Of a stretch of 64,000 nucleotides of DNA, positions 1 to 12,558 are shown piece after piece. The notes under the pieces were generated by a model. It saw only the letters and a list, made by a program, of their open reading frames with translations, ran no database searches and was not told where the DNA came from. The stretch is taken from contig JARDYH010000005.1 of the NCBI GenBank assembly GCA_029215795.1, positions 10,014,001 to 10,078,000 on the forward strand, in the 5' to 3' direction. The translations under genes were made by a program, and so were the position numbers. Source of the DNA: Anniella stebbinsi. Taxonomy: Eukaryota; Chordata; Lepidosauria; Squamata; Anniellidae. Position 1 is the stretch's first letter; each line of letters begins with the position of its first letter.

Positions 1-796
1 TGGAAATTCTAAGCATTCACAGGCTGGCCTGCTGTGGAAAATGGGCTGCTGGATTGGATAGGTTTTTATTTGATTTGCACCTTTGTCTTTCTACCAGCCT
101 TCGGTCTGGTCAAGTGGGGCTCTTCTTAAGAAGGCCCTTGTGGCAGGTTTTTAAAAAAAATAGTTACAGCCATTGCATGTCAGCATGACAGGCACCTGCC
201 AGGAAAGACAGGTGACAAACTTAACAAGTCAGCACGGCCCATAAGGGAGAGAAAGGGCCCTAAAGGTAGTGACAAAGGGGAGTTGAGGTTAGACCTCCAA
301 CAACAGGGCTCTAAGGATGAGATACAGGAAATTAAGACTGAAGAGAGGCAGAGATCTCAGAAAAGATGGGGGATGAGGCAGCAGGTGGAGAAAATGTCTA
401 AAAATGACAGAGGAAGTAGACAGGGTCCAAGGGAAACAGAGAGGGCAAAGCCCCCTGAGAAAGGGAAGTCAGGAGTGGCAACGCTCCTCACCACCTTGAT
501 GGCCACTTTCTAATATGCATTGCCACCATTTGGTGGGCATCTCAGTAGCAAGGTGTAAATAATTCCCGAATTACAGAACAGAGACTGGCCATACGGCTAC
601 TGAGCCCAGTCTCCCAGAAACAGGCGCATCTATTCAGCAGCGGCTCATGATGAACCTACAAAATGTGCCATTGCAGCTCGTGACTGTGCCAGCAGAGAAA
701 ACAAGTTCCAAGTGACTCGGGGAACAGCCACAACCTACCCTGCACCATCGCAAGGCTCCCACTCTCACCTGACAACCTTCCCTGTTGACTGCTTAC
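1..796. other. No gene seen; probable HAUS7 intron 7
   Basis: Minus-strand frames show nothing resembling the HAUS7 C-terminus. No repeat family recognised elsewhere in the window covers it. Confidence 0.4.
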
Positions 797-893
797 CTGC
801 GCTCTTAGATCTTCCAGGGCTGCTGCCGTCTCTTCCAGCTCCATCAATGAATCCGACAGGGTTCTCTCATGGGAAGATGCCGATGGCAAGGCC
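797..893 (-). CDS. HAUS7: HAUS7 coding exon 7
   Basis: One base plus 32 codons reading SHERTLSDSLMELEETAAAL then EDLRAQ. The acceptor is cttataaag behind a pyrimidine tract and the donor is gtaagc, leaving phase 0. The helical, acidic composition matches the coiled-coil-like part of HAUS7. Confidence 0.75.
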
Positions 894-3800
894 CTTTATA
901 AGGGACAGGGAGACTGGGCATCAGGACTCTGGGATGCCACCATGGGTGTGATAAAGAGGGAAGATGTGGGAAAAGTGAGTTGAATGGAAGGACGGGAGGT
1001 TGGGGGTGAGCATGAGAACCGGCTTCAAACCCCAGCTTAGTTTTACATTAGCCAAGTCCTTCCCTTTCTGGCTTTAACAGAGCAGCCCAGGCAGCTCCAG
1101 CCTCACTCTAGCCCTAGAAACAACGGAGTTCCAGGACTTCTGAGCTCTCTTCTTTTCTGCAACTAGAAGGTGGGCAGAAGAACCAAGGAGTTCACCTTTT
1201 CTGCAGCATGTCTTCGCCCGCCAGGAGGGGCTTGATGTCCGAGCTCCAGGGATGGCACTCCGGGTTCAACACAGCCTGTAGATCAGAGCTGGAGAAAACC
1301 TGCTTCACGAATTCTTCATTCTTCCTAGCTATCTCTTGGAAAGATTCCTCTGTGCTGGAAGAGAAGGATGAGGAGACTGGGAACTAGAGGGGCAGTATGC
1401 AGTGCCCCAAGGATGCCTAGGCAGCTTACTAGGTCTCCTGCAGTTCCATTCCTAGCCCTGGGAAGGAGAATCAAGTCTAGCAAATTCGCAATAAGAAAGC
1501 TGTAACCTAACTCTGCTACTGGAAGGGCATGTGGTTCAGTATAATAAAGAAAGAAGATGCTCTAATAAAGGAATAGACTCAGAGCTTCATCCTTGAGATC
1601 TGGAATCAGAGCATTCTGGTAGCTGGAGGTTGGATGGCACAAACTGCCATGCTGAGCACAGAATTAGGCCTTTGATCACTGATTAAAGGAGAATGGGAGA
1701 AAAGACAATACGAATAATATCATCATCATCATCATCTAAGGACCCGGGAGATCCAGATTCTAGTCCCCACTTGACCATGAAGCTCACTGGGTGACTTTGG
1801 GTCAATCACTGACTCTCAGCCTAAGCTACCTGGTTATTGTGAATATAAAATTGAGGAGGGGGATTGTGTAAGGTGTCTGGGGTTCCTTGCAAGAGGAAAA
1901 AAGGTAGGATATAAATGCAATAATAAATAAATAACCACCACATTTATATAGTACATGAGACAAAAAAAAGGAAGTAGCCTCAAATGTTACTGAACTCTAA
2001 AACTGGGACGCTAGAGCCAATTACTTTAGAGGAACTGCTCAAACTTTTACATACTATCTGAAGAAATAGGTTCAGTTGCTCTTGGAGAAGAGCCCCCCCC
2101 CATGCAAAACGGATTTCTCCTGTGCATCCTTGAAGTTGTCTCTTCTCTTCATTTCCTTTAAAGCTTGCAAGACCCTGACAAACGACATATCTGGGTGCGT
2201 GTTTAAAGCCCAAACAGAGGAGAAAACATTCTCAAGTGCCAGAAAAAAAAGGCTATAATAAGCCCAACACATTTCACAAAGATATTTCCTTCCTCAGGGA
2301 CCACACGTCTTTTTCTGCACATCTCTTGCAAAATCTTGCTGATGCCTCCTCTGTTTCAAACTATTTGGAAAGCCATCAGAAGAAGCATTTCTCGCCCTCA
2401 TGTGGCTGCAAAGAAAGGCCCATAAGGGTGTGGTGTGTTTTTGCTGAAGGTTTTAAGGAATCGGAGGGGCTGTGGCTGCGTTGCCAGTATCTATGGAGTG
2501 ATGTGCCTGAGACCTTTACCAGTCATTCAGTTCCTGTCTATCTGCTCCTGCCGCCGCCACACATAGAGCCTCCCCACATTCAGCAAAATCCCATAGCCTT
2601 ACCAGGGCTTTGTCTTCTGGCGTCTTGGTGGGTTTTAACAATCAGCAAAATACACATGCCCTCCTCATCCCAGTTTTGCCAGTTACTTTCCATAGGTTTC
2701 AATTCTACTGCCAGCAGATGGCGTTGTTTAACAGCGTGTTCTCTGTTTATTACTGCATTTTCAGGGTTTTATAAAATGACAGATTCCTACTTGAAAACAG
2801 CAGGAGAAGCATAGGAGGTTGACGATGTCAAGAAAAGGACACACAAATTTCAGTGAGTGACCAATCGCAAGCGTGCAATAAATCACTCATGTGGAGAAGC
2901 TCATAGTCACAAATATTTCATTGATCTTCCCTCCTGAGTCCATAAAAAAAGATACACTCCAAATGTTGGACCCCAGAATATCCAGGGACCAATTTGGCCA
3001 GGACACAATTGTAATATGCTGATTTATTCCAAATTTCAGAATCAGCTGGGATTTTGTAAGCACAGAAAGACAGGCCCTCTGCCATCAGGACTGATTCAAT
3101 CCTGCTCAGCATGATGGACAATGAGGCCAAACACTTAACATAAAGGCCATTCAAGCCAACAGATAGCTCCAGCCCAATGGCTGTAAGACCCAGCTCTGAC
3201 AGGGGAGATGCTGATCTCCTTTGTGCTCCCAACAAACCCCCTTCACCTGGAAAAAGTGCTGGAGCCCGATATCGAGTCCGATATTGTGAAATGACCCTGA
3301 TGCGGAATCACAGCCAAGAGCTGCTCCAGGAAGCGAAGCTGCTTCTGGGCACAGGCCTTTCCCTGTGGACAAGGAAGAGGATAAGGACACAAGGCAAGCC
3401 TTCAGTTGTCACAGAGGGTCCATCCAGCCCAGCACCCTGTTTCCAAAACTGGCCAGCCAGATACCTCTGGGAGAGCCAGAGCAGGGCATCCTGCCCTACA
3501 ACCCCCCCACACCGTTTGTCCTGCGCTCAGCAACTGGCATCTAGAAACACCCTGCTTTTGAACATGAAACGTATTTAAAAGGGTTCAGAGGAAAGCTATG
3601 AAAGGTTCTAGAAAGGTTGGAAGAATAGAATACGGTTAATCTTTTTTTTAAAAAAACACACGATATACCCATTTATCTCAGTCAAAAGGGGAACTGCTCA
3701 CAATATTTACTGCAAGTAGGTCAAACTGCAGCAGAGAACTAAAGTTACAAGGCGGCAGCTTTAGATTAAGTATGGGGGTTGGGACATCCCCAAGTGAGCG

Positions 3801-6800
3801 GTTCAGCAATGGAATATGCTGTCTGGGGAGGTGACAAGAGTCCCCCTTCCACAGATATCCCCCAGTGCTTACCTTGATGAGATCCAGGTCATCGGCTTGA
3901 CAAAGCATGAGATCATACCCCAGCTTCGCTATTCCTGCCAGGAAAGGAGACAGTTTTAGCTACATAGCCTGGGCCACTCAGACTCACAGCTCATGCACGT
4001 TCTGCTCTGGAGCACGTGTTCTTAAAAATGATCCCTTCCCTATCAGCTAGGCACAGGCTCCCATTCAAAGTGCAGTTCATGAAGCATCTTGCCCATGCGA
4101 AGCCGCCTTGTGTGAGCCAGGCCACTGGCCCGTCCTAGCCTGGTCTTGTCTGCTCTCAACTGGAATCAGCCCTCCGGAGTCTTAGGTGGGGGACTTCCCA
4201 TCCCCAAGTCTGCTACGGGAAGTCCTCCTAATGGAGCATTTGTCAGGGGCTGAACCTGGTCCTTGGACTAAATAAATAGCGGCTTCGCACGCAAACTTCC
4301 AAGGCAACTAATACGCATTCCCAACACATAATAGAAAAGCCAAACTACGAAAATAGAATAGCAGTAACCAAAGAGGAGCATGCGCTCTGCATCTGAGCTA
4401 TGGGGCCTCGTCCCCGCAGGCAATGCACAGCAGCTGGGGTGGTAACTGCTATCCCCATGGCAGGATCCATACTGGCAGAACAAGCTCGCTGCTACAACGA
4501 GACCTCAGTTTTAAGATGTCCAGAATTTTAGGCTACTATGCAAGATCTTATCGTATTGGATTTGTGGCAGTGAAGCTTCACCACGGTGCTGTTATCAGCG
4601 GAAATGACAAACAGCAGCTGCTGAGGACTGGATGGATTCATGGGATGAGTGAGAAGGAGCAGGTTTTCCTCCCTTTCCTTTTCAGACGGAGGCCAAACTA
4701 CACACGACGTCATTCACACTTTAAAAACACACATGCTTATGCTGGCCACTTTGATTCGGAAGGAAAAACAGCTGCACAGGCCCCCATTTTGGAACATATC
4801 CTGATTGGATTGGGAGCCCCATGCTGGTTTTCCACCGGAAACCCCTCCAGGAGTGCTGCTTGCTTCCCAAAAGATGGGGATTTTTTTTTTAGCAGGAAAT
4901 GGTACAGGGCCACAATATGAACAGGAGCACGTGCCAGTTTGTCCCCCTCCACCATCCCCAGCATGGATGCTTTCCCGTCAGAATAAAAGTGGCCAGCTTC
5001 AGAACACCTTTTCAAAAGTGTGAACAACACTGTGTAATAAGTCAGACCGTCTTGTCAGTTTAAGATCTGAACAGTGGACCTGCTCCAAGCAAGATGACAA
5101 AAGAGCTAAATCTTAAACCATCCTACATTCATCGAAGCCAAGCCAGTAAGCCACATTTCAACCCCCTACACCCCAGCATCAGCTCTTTAGCTGCCCAGGC
5201 ACTTGACAGCTTTCTAGCCCTGATCTTACCCATTTTGCACCTTCGATCTATGAATTTAAAATGCAGAATGATGTTGAAATGGCCAACAACTTTGTTTAGT
5301 TACATTTGAGTTCCGCTAGTCTTAGACAGCTTTTAAAAACTCAAGTTAGCTGGTTTTACACTTCCACATCTGTGTAATGACCTCACCATGGCTGGCTCCA
5401 TAAGATGCCACAGTGGAGCAGGTGCTAGAGCCCCGAGGCAGGCAGGTGCCCCCATTGAGAAGATCCATGGAAGCTAAACCAGATCTTCAATACAAAGACA
5501 TCACACAGTCTTTACTTCTCCTTTAGTCTTAAAAAGTGCTGGAACTGGAACAGAGAACCTTGAAGTTGCCCTTTAGTTACACTCCTAAGAACTGGAAGGC
5601 AGCATTTTCAAGAAAGATTAGGTACAAGGCTTGGTTTGCACAGCTCAACTGGCAGAGGACTCTGCTGGGAGATGAAGCACAAAACATTGGGAAGGCACCA
5701 TGTTTGGGAAGGCTGGCCTAGAAGCCAAGAGACTGAACTCTGAATCTACTTCTAGTCAGCCAGTCCTATCTATCCGTCTGTATATAAAGCCAGTTTTACA
5801 TTCCATCACAAGCGTCTAGTGCGGCCAAAAAACAGAAAGCAGGAATAGTTATGCAGAGAAAGATGTAAAGCAATATACAAATTTGCTGGCTTAGGTTTCA
5901 GTTGCTCCCATGGAGTTCTATGGGACAAGCTAAACAAGATGCAATCTCAGATTATGCAATTGACAGGGGACCAGGGCAGGATCTACATTACTGCTTTATA
6001 ATGGTTTATAACAGTATTGGTATTGACAACTGTTGGGGCCCATGACACATTCCACATGCCGTCTTCAAACCGCTTTCAAAGTGTTATATATCCTGTTTGA
6101 TGTAGATGTGGTTCAGAGCTGCCCCTTCTCCATCTGTGGTCATCGCAGGGTTAGCTCCCACCCCAATGATATTTCCAAATGCATCCCTTTATTCCCCCTC
6201 CCTCCATAGGCATAAATAGCAGCCATTCATTTATACAGGAGTAATTAAAGATTTCTGGTTGGGACAAAATCTGTCCATCACACCTGACACCACTTAACTT
6301 GGCCCCCACCAAGAGTTATATTACACGAGGATACAATTTGCGTTTGTGAACATAACACAGAAACACATTGTAACCCTCCTCCCCTATCTCCACCCAGATG
6401 CCCTACATGGTATAGGACCTGTGCATGTATACACACATGGACACACAGACACCGCGTGACAAGCATTTCAATAGTTTTCCAGCAAACTATTCTGAATGAC
6501 ACTGATTACACACTTGCCCTGCCAATCCAAGCACAACATATACCTTTTATCTTTAAATCTGACTGCGATTCCTTGAGAGATGAGAACTGCTCTTGGAGAG
6601 GTGGATACACACTGCAATAGAGAGCAAAAGGAGGGTCACAGCCTTGCTGCAGGAAGGATTGTCGACAGTGGCAGAATGGACGCACATTTACTCAAAGTTT
6701 GGCTTCAGCAATGCAGCCGGTATTGGCATTGGAAAAGACTGCCAGAAATTCTTTCCCACCTTTTCACAAATAAGAATTAACTCTAATTATTAAAGAAGCA

Positions 6801-9800
6801 GCAAAGGCGGAGAAATTGACTGGGCTTGAAAAGGCAAGAATGGCACCACAATATGTAGAAAATTATTTCTGGATAAGTACTGATAATGATAATTCTTCTT
6901 TTCTAAAGTGTTTTCAAAACAAAGCACTGCGAAGAAGTCAAGCTCCGTCCCCAGGCTTAGGGCATATCTACATGAGGCTTTTACTACGCACTCATGATTG
7001 TTCATTCACAATAGTTTGTGGGTCCTTTATACTATGTCATCATCTTCCAGGGTATCTCCCATACTTTATAAACTTTATCCCAGCGACAGTCCAGCATTTT
7101 TTGCATGTTGCTATAAAAGAAGTGTGTATTCCCACAATTCCCCTATACAACAGCATCACAATTCCCCTATACAACCGCATCATCTAGTGGCTGTATAATG
7201 ACACATATAGAAAAGCTTAGAAAGAAAATCACCTGAAAAAGGCACGTGTAACGGAGCTGATCTTAATCCCACAAAGAATCTGGAGGCAGAAGCCCCAGTA
7301 AAGTCTTATGTAGAAACGCAATTACAATCTAGGAGTACAAAAAGCAGCAACTCCACCACCCCACAATAGGAAAACGGGAAGGGGCAGAATAGGTCTGTTA
7401 TAAACAATGATGAGAAGAATGCCAACAGCAGAGAGGGACAAGGCAACCACTCTAGTTTTAAAAATTCCCAAGGAGTTCAAAGACGATTTTCCGAGGAATG
7501 TGCAGACTACTCTTGTGCTGCACTCTATCTTGCAGCTGGTCTTAAGGAAAGAACTGGAGGAGAAAGAATCCAAGGGATGTTGCTTGGTAATTACAGCCAC
7601 AACAACAACAACAACATGGAATTCAGTTCTAGTTGGTCAGACTTCTCTATTCTCCTATAATGGGCATACTAGCTGGGAATCATGGGAGTTGTAACCAACA
7701 CATCTGGAAGGCACTATAAAGCCTGTTCTGGATTCCAGAATGACTGACTCCAGGGAGATGCTACGCAGATAGGGGCTCCCTCAGTGCTCAATAGTTCCCA
7801 TGCAGTTCTATAGGACAAACAAGCTGCCTCTTCAATATCTTCTTTGCTCCTCATTCCTCATTGCCATTTCTTGTCCCACCCCAATACACAACCCCACAAA
7901 GGTCTCCAGATGCCTCTTGTCCCACCCCAATACACAACCCCACAAAGGTCTCCAGATGCCCCAATACACAACCCCACAAAGGTCTCCAGATGCCAAAGGT
8001 CTCCAGATGCCTTCAGCCCAGTTCCATGCCTACAAAACATGGAACTGGGTTGAAGGACTGTCCAAGGTAGAGAGTCCAACCCCCCCCCCCCCCCCCCCCC
8101 GCTTTCCCACTCCTGGTCACAGTATCAGGAGAGATATCATTGATTTTGGACAGAGGAGAGGATTAACATTTTCTCCCAGCTTCCAATTGCGAGGCCTAAT
8201 TCAAATATTAAAAGCTCTACATAGAGGCCACTGCAAATCACTTCTGAATGTCAGCACGTAACATTTCCAAGTTACGCCCTGCATGGTTTAACCTAACCAT
8301 GTAGCAAACCTCCACACCAAGGTCACATACTCCTGATGTTTCTAGCATAGGAATCAGAGATAAAGTGGTTTTCAGATGCCATAACTGTCATGTTATACAT
8401 AGCAGACCGCCTTCCCTTATATATACTCAGGTGACACTTATTATCAGAGGAGACCTTGCTGATTATTCCAAAACAAATGGAATGTTGCCATGAAGAACCT
8501 CAACAGCAGGCCTTCTCTGTAGCAGCATCCACTCTCTGGAAAACCCTCCCACATGTAATTCAGGAGGCAAAAAATGTGGCATCTTTCAAACACCTCCTAA
8601 AAACACACCTTTTTACCCAGGCTTTGCTCAGGCTGTATGTATACTAACCATACTGCTCCATTTTTCTGCTCCTTAAATAGTTTCTAATGTTGCACTTTTA
8701 ATGGTGCGAACCGCTGAGGGATTTTACTATATTCAGCGGTATACAAATGCCATAAATAAATAAACGGAGCTCTGGGACAGAAAAACAATTCTGAGCTAAA
8801 CTGGGAACAGCAGCTTAACTCATAGGAAATGTACATGAGATGCAAAAATGATGTAAATGACCCTTAGCTTTAAAAATGGAAATGACTATATAATCATCTA
8901 GTTTTAGAAATGTGAACAAAGAATATTATACAGCTATAGATTCTCAGTTGGAGCAAAAGAAACTACCCCGGGAAGCAGTTCTGTTCAGCTAAGAAGCAGA
9001 GAGAAAGAAAAGCAAAAGGGGAGTAAGGATCTATCTGTGGTGGACGTTACCTGATGCAAACCCATTCCAATATATCCAGGCGATGGGGTGAGGGGGTACA
9101 CAGCAGCTTCTGTATGTCTTTAGCCTCTGACAGGTAGACACCCTCCAGTGCAGGGCATCCCAGTTCCTGTAAGATGGTGAGAAACAGGATCAGGGGTGGG
9201 TGGCTTATTCACATTTCTCCTTGAGCTCGTCAATGTAGACCAGAAAGCAGGGGGTAGGCAATCTACTGCCCTCCTGATGTTTGGGACTACAGCTCCCATA
9301 AGCTATAGCCAACAAGGCCAACGGTCAGGGATTGTGGGAGTTGTCCAAAGCATCTGGAGGGCACCAGGTTACCTACCCCATCCTACAGGATCTCCATCAT
9401 TAAAAACGCCCATTTTCCCACCTCACCATATATCTATCTATCCAGGAGAGGAAAATGTCCAACTCCTAGTGATAATATACCTAGCAAATTCACAGGAGCA
9501 CAAATGTCCAAAGTATCTCATGTACAACAATCCTTACAGGAATCCTTGCAACAATCCTGCAGGGTAGGCAGGAATTCCTACATGTCAGAATCAAATTTCC
9601 AGACATCAGCCCTAAATACGAGCAGAAAAAAATGCCCGTTCTGAAGCACCCAACTCCTCTGTTTAGGATCTATCCAGGATTTTCCTAACTATATTCAGGC
9701 CCTTCAGTAGACAGCTTAATCCCTACTGTACTCACCCCACCCATCCCCATCCCTGACCCACATTTCCTAGATCGTAACAATTTAACTTTCGTTCAGCCAA

Positions 9801-10580
9801 TGTATTTTTGTGCTCAAGGCTATGAAATAAGTGACTCTGGCATTCAGGACAAACCTTGCTCAGTAAATATTGTTGACACTTTCCAGCTTTTTCCACATTT
9901 CCCCCCGGGATAAGAATTCTGCGTAACTAAAAAGCTAACATATTTTCCACCTATTTCCACATTTCCCCCGGAATAAGAATTCTGCACAACTGAAAAGCTA
10001 ACATATTTCTCCAATGATCAAGTAGTTTCACAAAAACCATGCAAACCGTACAGTGGATGGGTCCATCCTATGTAGAAGTTCACTTTTAAATGAAGTCCCA
10101 CAAAAATCAAAGATCCAGGGCCACAATTCATGCAGAGGGACGTTTCAACACACTCCATTAAGAAGAGGCTGCTCTCTGGCACAGCTACCCCTCTTCGTTT
10201 CAAAGGGGCTTGCGCAGGAGATCTTCCCAATGGATTGTTCCCCAAATTTGCAAAGGAAGGGGAAGCAGATGTTTTGGGCTACAACTCCCATAAGCCACCA
10301 TGGCCAATTGTCAGGAATGAGTGGAGTGGTAGTCTAAAACATCTGGAGGGCACCAGGTTGGGGACGACTGTTCGACACAGTGCCCCCACCCCATACCCCA
10401 TGGCGTCCCCCGCCTAACATCCACCGCAGAAAAACAAACTAGCCTCCACCCCTTCCTGGAGACGCACCGCGTCGCCTCCCATTCCGTCGCTCCTACGCCA
10501 CCCGCCCCGAGGACACTCCATTGCGGGAGGCAGACTACCTTGAGCCGCTCATACAGAACAGCAGCAGCGACGACCGCCAT
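797..10580 (-). CDS. HAUS7: HAUS7, augmin complex subunit 7 (5' seven coding exons; 3' end outside window)
   Basis: HAUS7 is a subunit of the eight-protein augmin (HAUS) complex, which recruits gamma-tubulin to spindle microtubules for branching nucleation; the human protein was first described as a UCHL5 partner. Seven coding exons join in frame on the minus strand: 10539-10580, 9051-9166, 6544-6611, 3873-3934, 3247-3362, 1196-1354 and 797-893, all with GT donors and AG acceptors. They give 220 codons, against about 368 residues for the human protein as I recall it. Diagnostic stretches are CPALEGVYLSEAKDIQKLLC, HRLDILEWVC, KLGYDLMLCQADDLDLIKG, ACAQKQLRFLEQLL and LQAVLNPECHPW. Exon 7 encodes an acidic, helix-rich stretch likely to be coiled coil. 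Exon 7 ends in phase 0 and I found no convincing exon 8 between 1 and 796, so the C-terminal third probably lies to the left. Identity is inferred from remembered human sequence. Confidence 0.9.
1196..1354 (-). CDS. HAUS7: HAUS7 coding exon 6
   Basis: One base, 52 codons, two bases. It encodes EIARKNEEFVKQVFSSSDLQ and AVLNPECHPWSSDIKPLL, a highly recognisable HAUS7 segment. Two AGs lie at the acceptor; only the outer one (cttctcttccag) keeps the phase left by exon 5. Confidence 0.9.
1725..1935 (+). repeat. MIR-like tRNA-core SINE fragment
   Basis: It has the MIR/reptile SINE core pattern (ctcactgggtgactttgggt, then tcagcctaagctacc) and ends in ggatataaatgcaataataaataaataa, a LINE-type tail. 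A short (CAT)n precedes it. It lies in HAUS7 intron 5. Confidence 0.65.
3247..3362 (-). CDS. HAUS7: HAUS7 coding exon 5
   Basis: Begins in phase 0 with GKACAQKQLRFLEQLLAVI and ends with two bases (AG) before gtgaag. The acceptor is ttgtccacag. Confidence 0.9.
3873..3934 (-). CDS. HAUS7: HAUS7 coding exon 4
   Basis: A 62-base exon (2 bases plus 20 codons) reading IAKLGYDLMLCQADDLDLIK, matching the conserved KLGHELMLC-type motif of HAUS7. Donor gtaagc. Confidence 0.9.
6544..6611 (-). CDS. HAUS7: HAUS7 coding exon 3
   Basis: A 68-base exon too short to show as an open frame alone. It has a ctctctattgcag acceptor and a gtatat donor and reads VYPPLQEQFSSLKE in the phase required by exons 2 and 4. 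Confidence 0.88.
7871..8011. repeat. Minisatellite, 34-46 bp unit
   Basis: Three full tandem copies of a unit containing ccaatacacaaccccacaaa then ggtctccagatgcc, plus one partial copy, each shorter than the one before (46, 44, 34 and 17 bp). It lies inside HAUS7 intron 2. Confidence 0.9.
8079..8101. repeat. Poly-C tract
   Basis: A run of more than 20 C, next to the minisatellite. Confidence 0.9.
8444..8764 (+). repeat. L2/CR1-like LINE 3' end
   Basis: It encodes the typical C-terminal tail of an L2/CR1-clade ORF2 (QAFSVAASTLWKTLPHVIQ then ASFKHLLKTHLFTQAL), then a short UTR ending in cataaataaataaa. It is a 5'-truncated copy in HAUS7 intron 2. Confidence 0.7.
9051..9166 (-). CDS. HAUS7: HAUS7 coding exon 2
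   Basis: Thirty-eight codons plus two bases, between a cttacag acceptor and a gtaacg donor. It encodes the conserved N-terminal core with CPALEGVYLSEAKDIQKLLC and HRLDILEWVCI. Confidence 0.92.
9259..9377. mobile_element. Palindromic squamate MITE (ACTACAACTCCCA family)
   Basis: Two inverted arms, ggactacagctcccataag and its complement gggagttgtccaaagcatct, end in the ctggagggcaccaggtt motif. It lies beside HAUS7 exon 2. Confidence 0.75.
10269..10365. mobile_element. Palindromic squamate MITE (ACTACAACTCCCA family)
   Basis: Arms gggctacaactcccataagc and tggtagtctaaaacatctgg, with the ctggagggcaccaggttggg end. It lies in HAUS7 intron 1, about 170 bases from exon 1. Confidence 0.75.
10539..10580 (-). 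CDS. HAUS7: HAUS7 coding exon 1
   Basis: Fourteen codons, MAVVAAAVLYERLK, followed by a gtagtc donor in phase 0. The ATG at 10580-10578 has A at -3 and G at +4. An in-frame upstream ATG at 10670 would add 30 residues, but that stretch contains the GC box and CCAAT box, so the downstream ATG is preferred. Confidence 0.85.
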
Positions 10581-10640
10581 CTTCCCGCCCGGACATAAGC
10601 CCCGCCCTTGCTCCACTCTTATTGGCCACGGACCCGGCAT
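10581..10640 (-). promoter_or_regulatory. HAUS7 promoter core (GC box and CCAAT box)
   Basis: Immediately upstream of the HAUS7 ATG on the minus strand lie GGGCGGGG (about 10599-10607) and CCAAT (10621-10625) in a CpG-rich stretch (about 10340-10720). No TATA box is visible. This is typical of a housekeeping promoter; the transcription start is not placed. Confidence 0.6.
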
Positions 10641-10980
10641 CCTCGAAGCTGATAGGAAAGAGCGAAGCACGGAGCTCCTCCCTCTGAAACAAAGACTGTG
10701 GGATAATCGCGTCCGCAGTACTGGTTAAACTCAGTTATATATATATTTTTCTGAACTGTGCCTCTTTCAAGGGGTGGGGGTGGGATGGAGGTATATTCTA
10801 CCTTAACATACTCCCCTGGATTTAGGAAAAGAGCATGCCAGGGGAGAAGGTTAGAGCTCTACTCCATGACATGCTGATATTCTTCATAGGGAAACGTTTG
10901 TTGCAGTTTCCACCCGGGAGAGCATTCAAACGCGCAGGAGGAACCAGTTCCGGGAAGAGTTGGCTCAGAGAGCATAATAT

Positions 10981-11292
10981 AGGCTGACCATGTGAAAAGG
11001 AGGACAGGGCTCATGTAACAGTTGTAGAGAAAAGGGAATTTCAGCCGGTGTCATTTGTATGCAATTAGTTCCTGGTGAAATTCCCTCTTCATCACAACAG
11101 TTAAAGTTGCAGGCACTATACTAGAGTGACCATATGCAAAAGAAGGCAGGGCCCCTGCAACTTAAACTGTTGTGAGGAAGAGGGAATTTAACCAGGAACT
11201 AATGGCATACAAATGACACAGGCTGAAATTTCCTTTTTTCTACAACTGTTAAAGTTACATGAGCCCTGTCCTCCTTTTCATATGGTCAGCCT
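10981..11292. mobile_element. Four-arm palindromic MITE (family A)
   Basis: Ends are aggctgaccat and atggtcagcct. Outer arms carry acagttgtagagaaaaggga; inner arms carry the bracket catcacaacagttaaag and its complement. About 312 bp with near-complete inverted symmetry. Flanks share gcataata but no clean TSD. Confidence 0.85.
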
Positions 11293-11685
11293 ATATGGCA
11301 TAATACCCTGACAAACGCAGCGAAGAGCAATTGACACTCAGGGTTGCATTCTTAACTACATTCTTTGACTGTATCCTGGACAAGGTTACACCACTCCTCT
11401 GCTAGTCCTTTCAAGGTCCAATCCTTCCTGCCTACCTTGACACTTTGGGTGTATCTTTTCAATCTAACACATGAAAGGCCCCATCATTAATTATCTTTGC
11501 ATTACACAGCCTAAAATCACGACTGGTGGGCCATCACTTGCAGTGTGCTTCACGTAATGCTCACTGGTCCCCAGCAGGGAGCGCTCCAAGTTCACTATTG
11601 TCCACTTCCAGCATGGTTCTCAGTTTCTGCTTGCTCTGTTAAATGGCGAGCCTTAGGGATAGGATGGTGATACTCATAGGCCTAG

Positions 11686-12170
11686 TCCAGACGACACGAT
11701 AATCAATGGGGTGGGGAGGGGAGGGGAGGGGAGGGGGGGATAATCAATCGTCAGTTATGTTGCTTATCGTGTCGTGTGCAGGGCAACACACGACGCACAC
11801 ACAACTGACAGTACGCTATTTGGGGCACTTAAACAACGGAGAAAAACAACGGGCTTGCACATTGTTTATCCCAAACTCCATTGTTTAAAGTGTGGTGTGG
11901 AGGGAACCTCCCCTCTCTCCGTGTACTATTCCGTTTGGTCATAGAGTTCGCCAGCTGGAGCAGCCAAACCCCCCCCCCCCCCCGGCTGCTCCGATACAGC
12001 CGGCAGAACTTGTGGTGCATGCTGGGATACAGCCGGAGGACTGTGGGGGGGAGGAGACGCAGCAGCCCAGAAGGACACCGGGACTTTTAGCGACGGGGGG
12101 AGGGGCCAAAATAACGCATGGTCAGTATGCTATTCCCCGCTCCATTGCTTAAAGTGTCGTCCGAATTCAC
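11686..12170. mobile_element. GTGTCGTC-ended MITE (family D), degraded
   Basis: The left part reads gtccagacgacacgataatc and the right part aaagtgtcgtccgaattc, in inverted orientation. Internally it shares tcagttatgttgcttat and cacacaactgac with the neighbouring copy at 12251. It includes G-rich (ggggagggga) and C-rich tracts. Confidence 0.6.
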
Positions 12171-12250
12171 CCATACTGTTAGCCTGCAAAACCTAAAGCC
12201 AACAGCTGAGCTTCTGTGAGCATGTATCCTGATGATGAAAAGCTGAGATT

Positions 12251-12558
12251 GGCTGAGTTTGGACAACACTTTAGACGACGGAGGGGGGAAGAGGCAACCG
12301 TCAGTTATGTTGCTTATTGTGTCGTGTGTCGGGCGACACACAACACACACACAACTGACGGTACTTTATTAGGCAACGGGGGAAACAACGGGCTACTCCG
12401 TTGTTTATCAGAGCCCCGTTCCTTATCATGAGTTTGGGACTTTCAACTACGCAATGGGGGAAAGGCAATGTGTCATGTGTCGATCACTGCAAAAATAACG
12501 TACCATCCGTTGCCTCGTCCTCCCACTCTGTTGCCTAAAGTGTCGTCCGAACTCAGCC
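12251..12558. mobile_element. GTGTCGTC-ended MITE (family D) with ATT TSD
   Basis: Inverted ends are ggctgagtttggacaacact and its near complement agtgtcgtccgaactcagcc. ATT flanks both ends (12248-12250 and 12559-12561), a 3-bp TSD. No coding capacity. Confidence 0.75.

Noticed and set aside
656..690. Possible HAUS7 exon 8 (cag before tcacgagctgcaatgg)
   Set aside because: In the required phase it reads a short peptide unlike HAUS7 and stops soon after. No supporting similarity.
2236..2814. 192-codon open frame on the plus strand
   Set aside because: It lies inside HAUS7 intron 5 on the opposite strand, with no recognisable domain and no splice or promoter context; chance frame.
7871..8011. 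Direct repeats that could suggest a CRISPR-like array
   Set aside because: The genome is a vertebrate, repeats are contiguous with no spacers, and units shrink stepwise; ordinary minisatellite.
10981..11292. Family A elements read as SINEs because of length and copy number
   Set aside because: No A/B-box promoter or A-rich tail. Inverted ends and, in other copies, 10-bp target duplications show they are DNA transposons.
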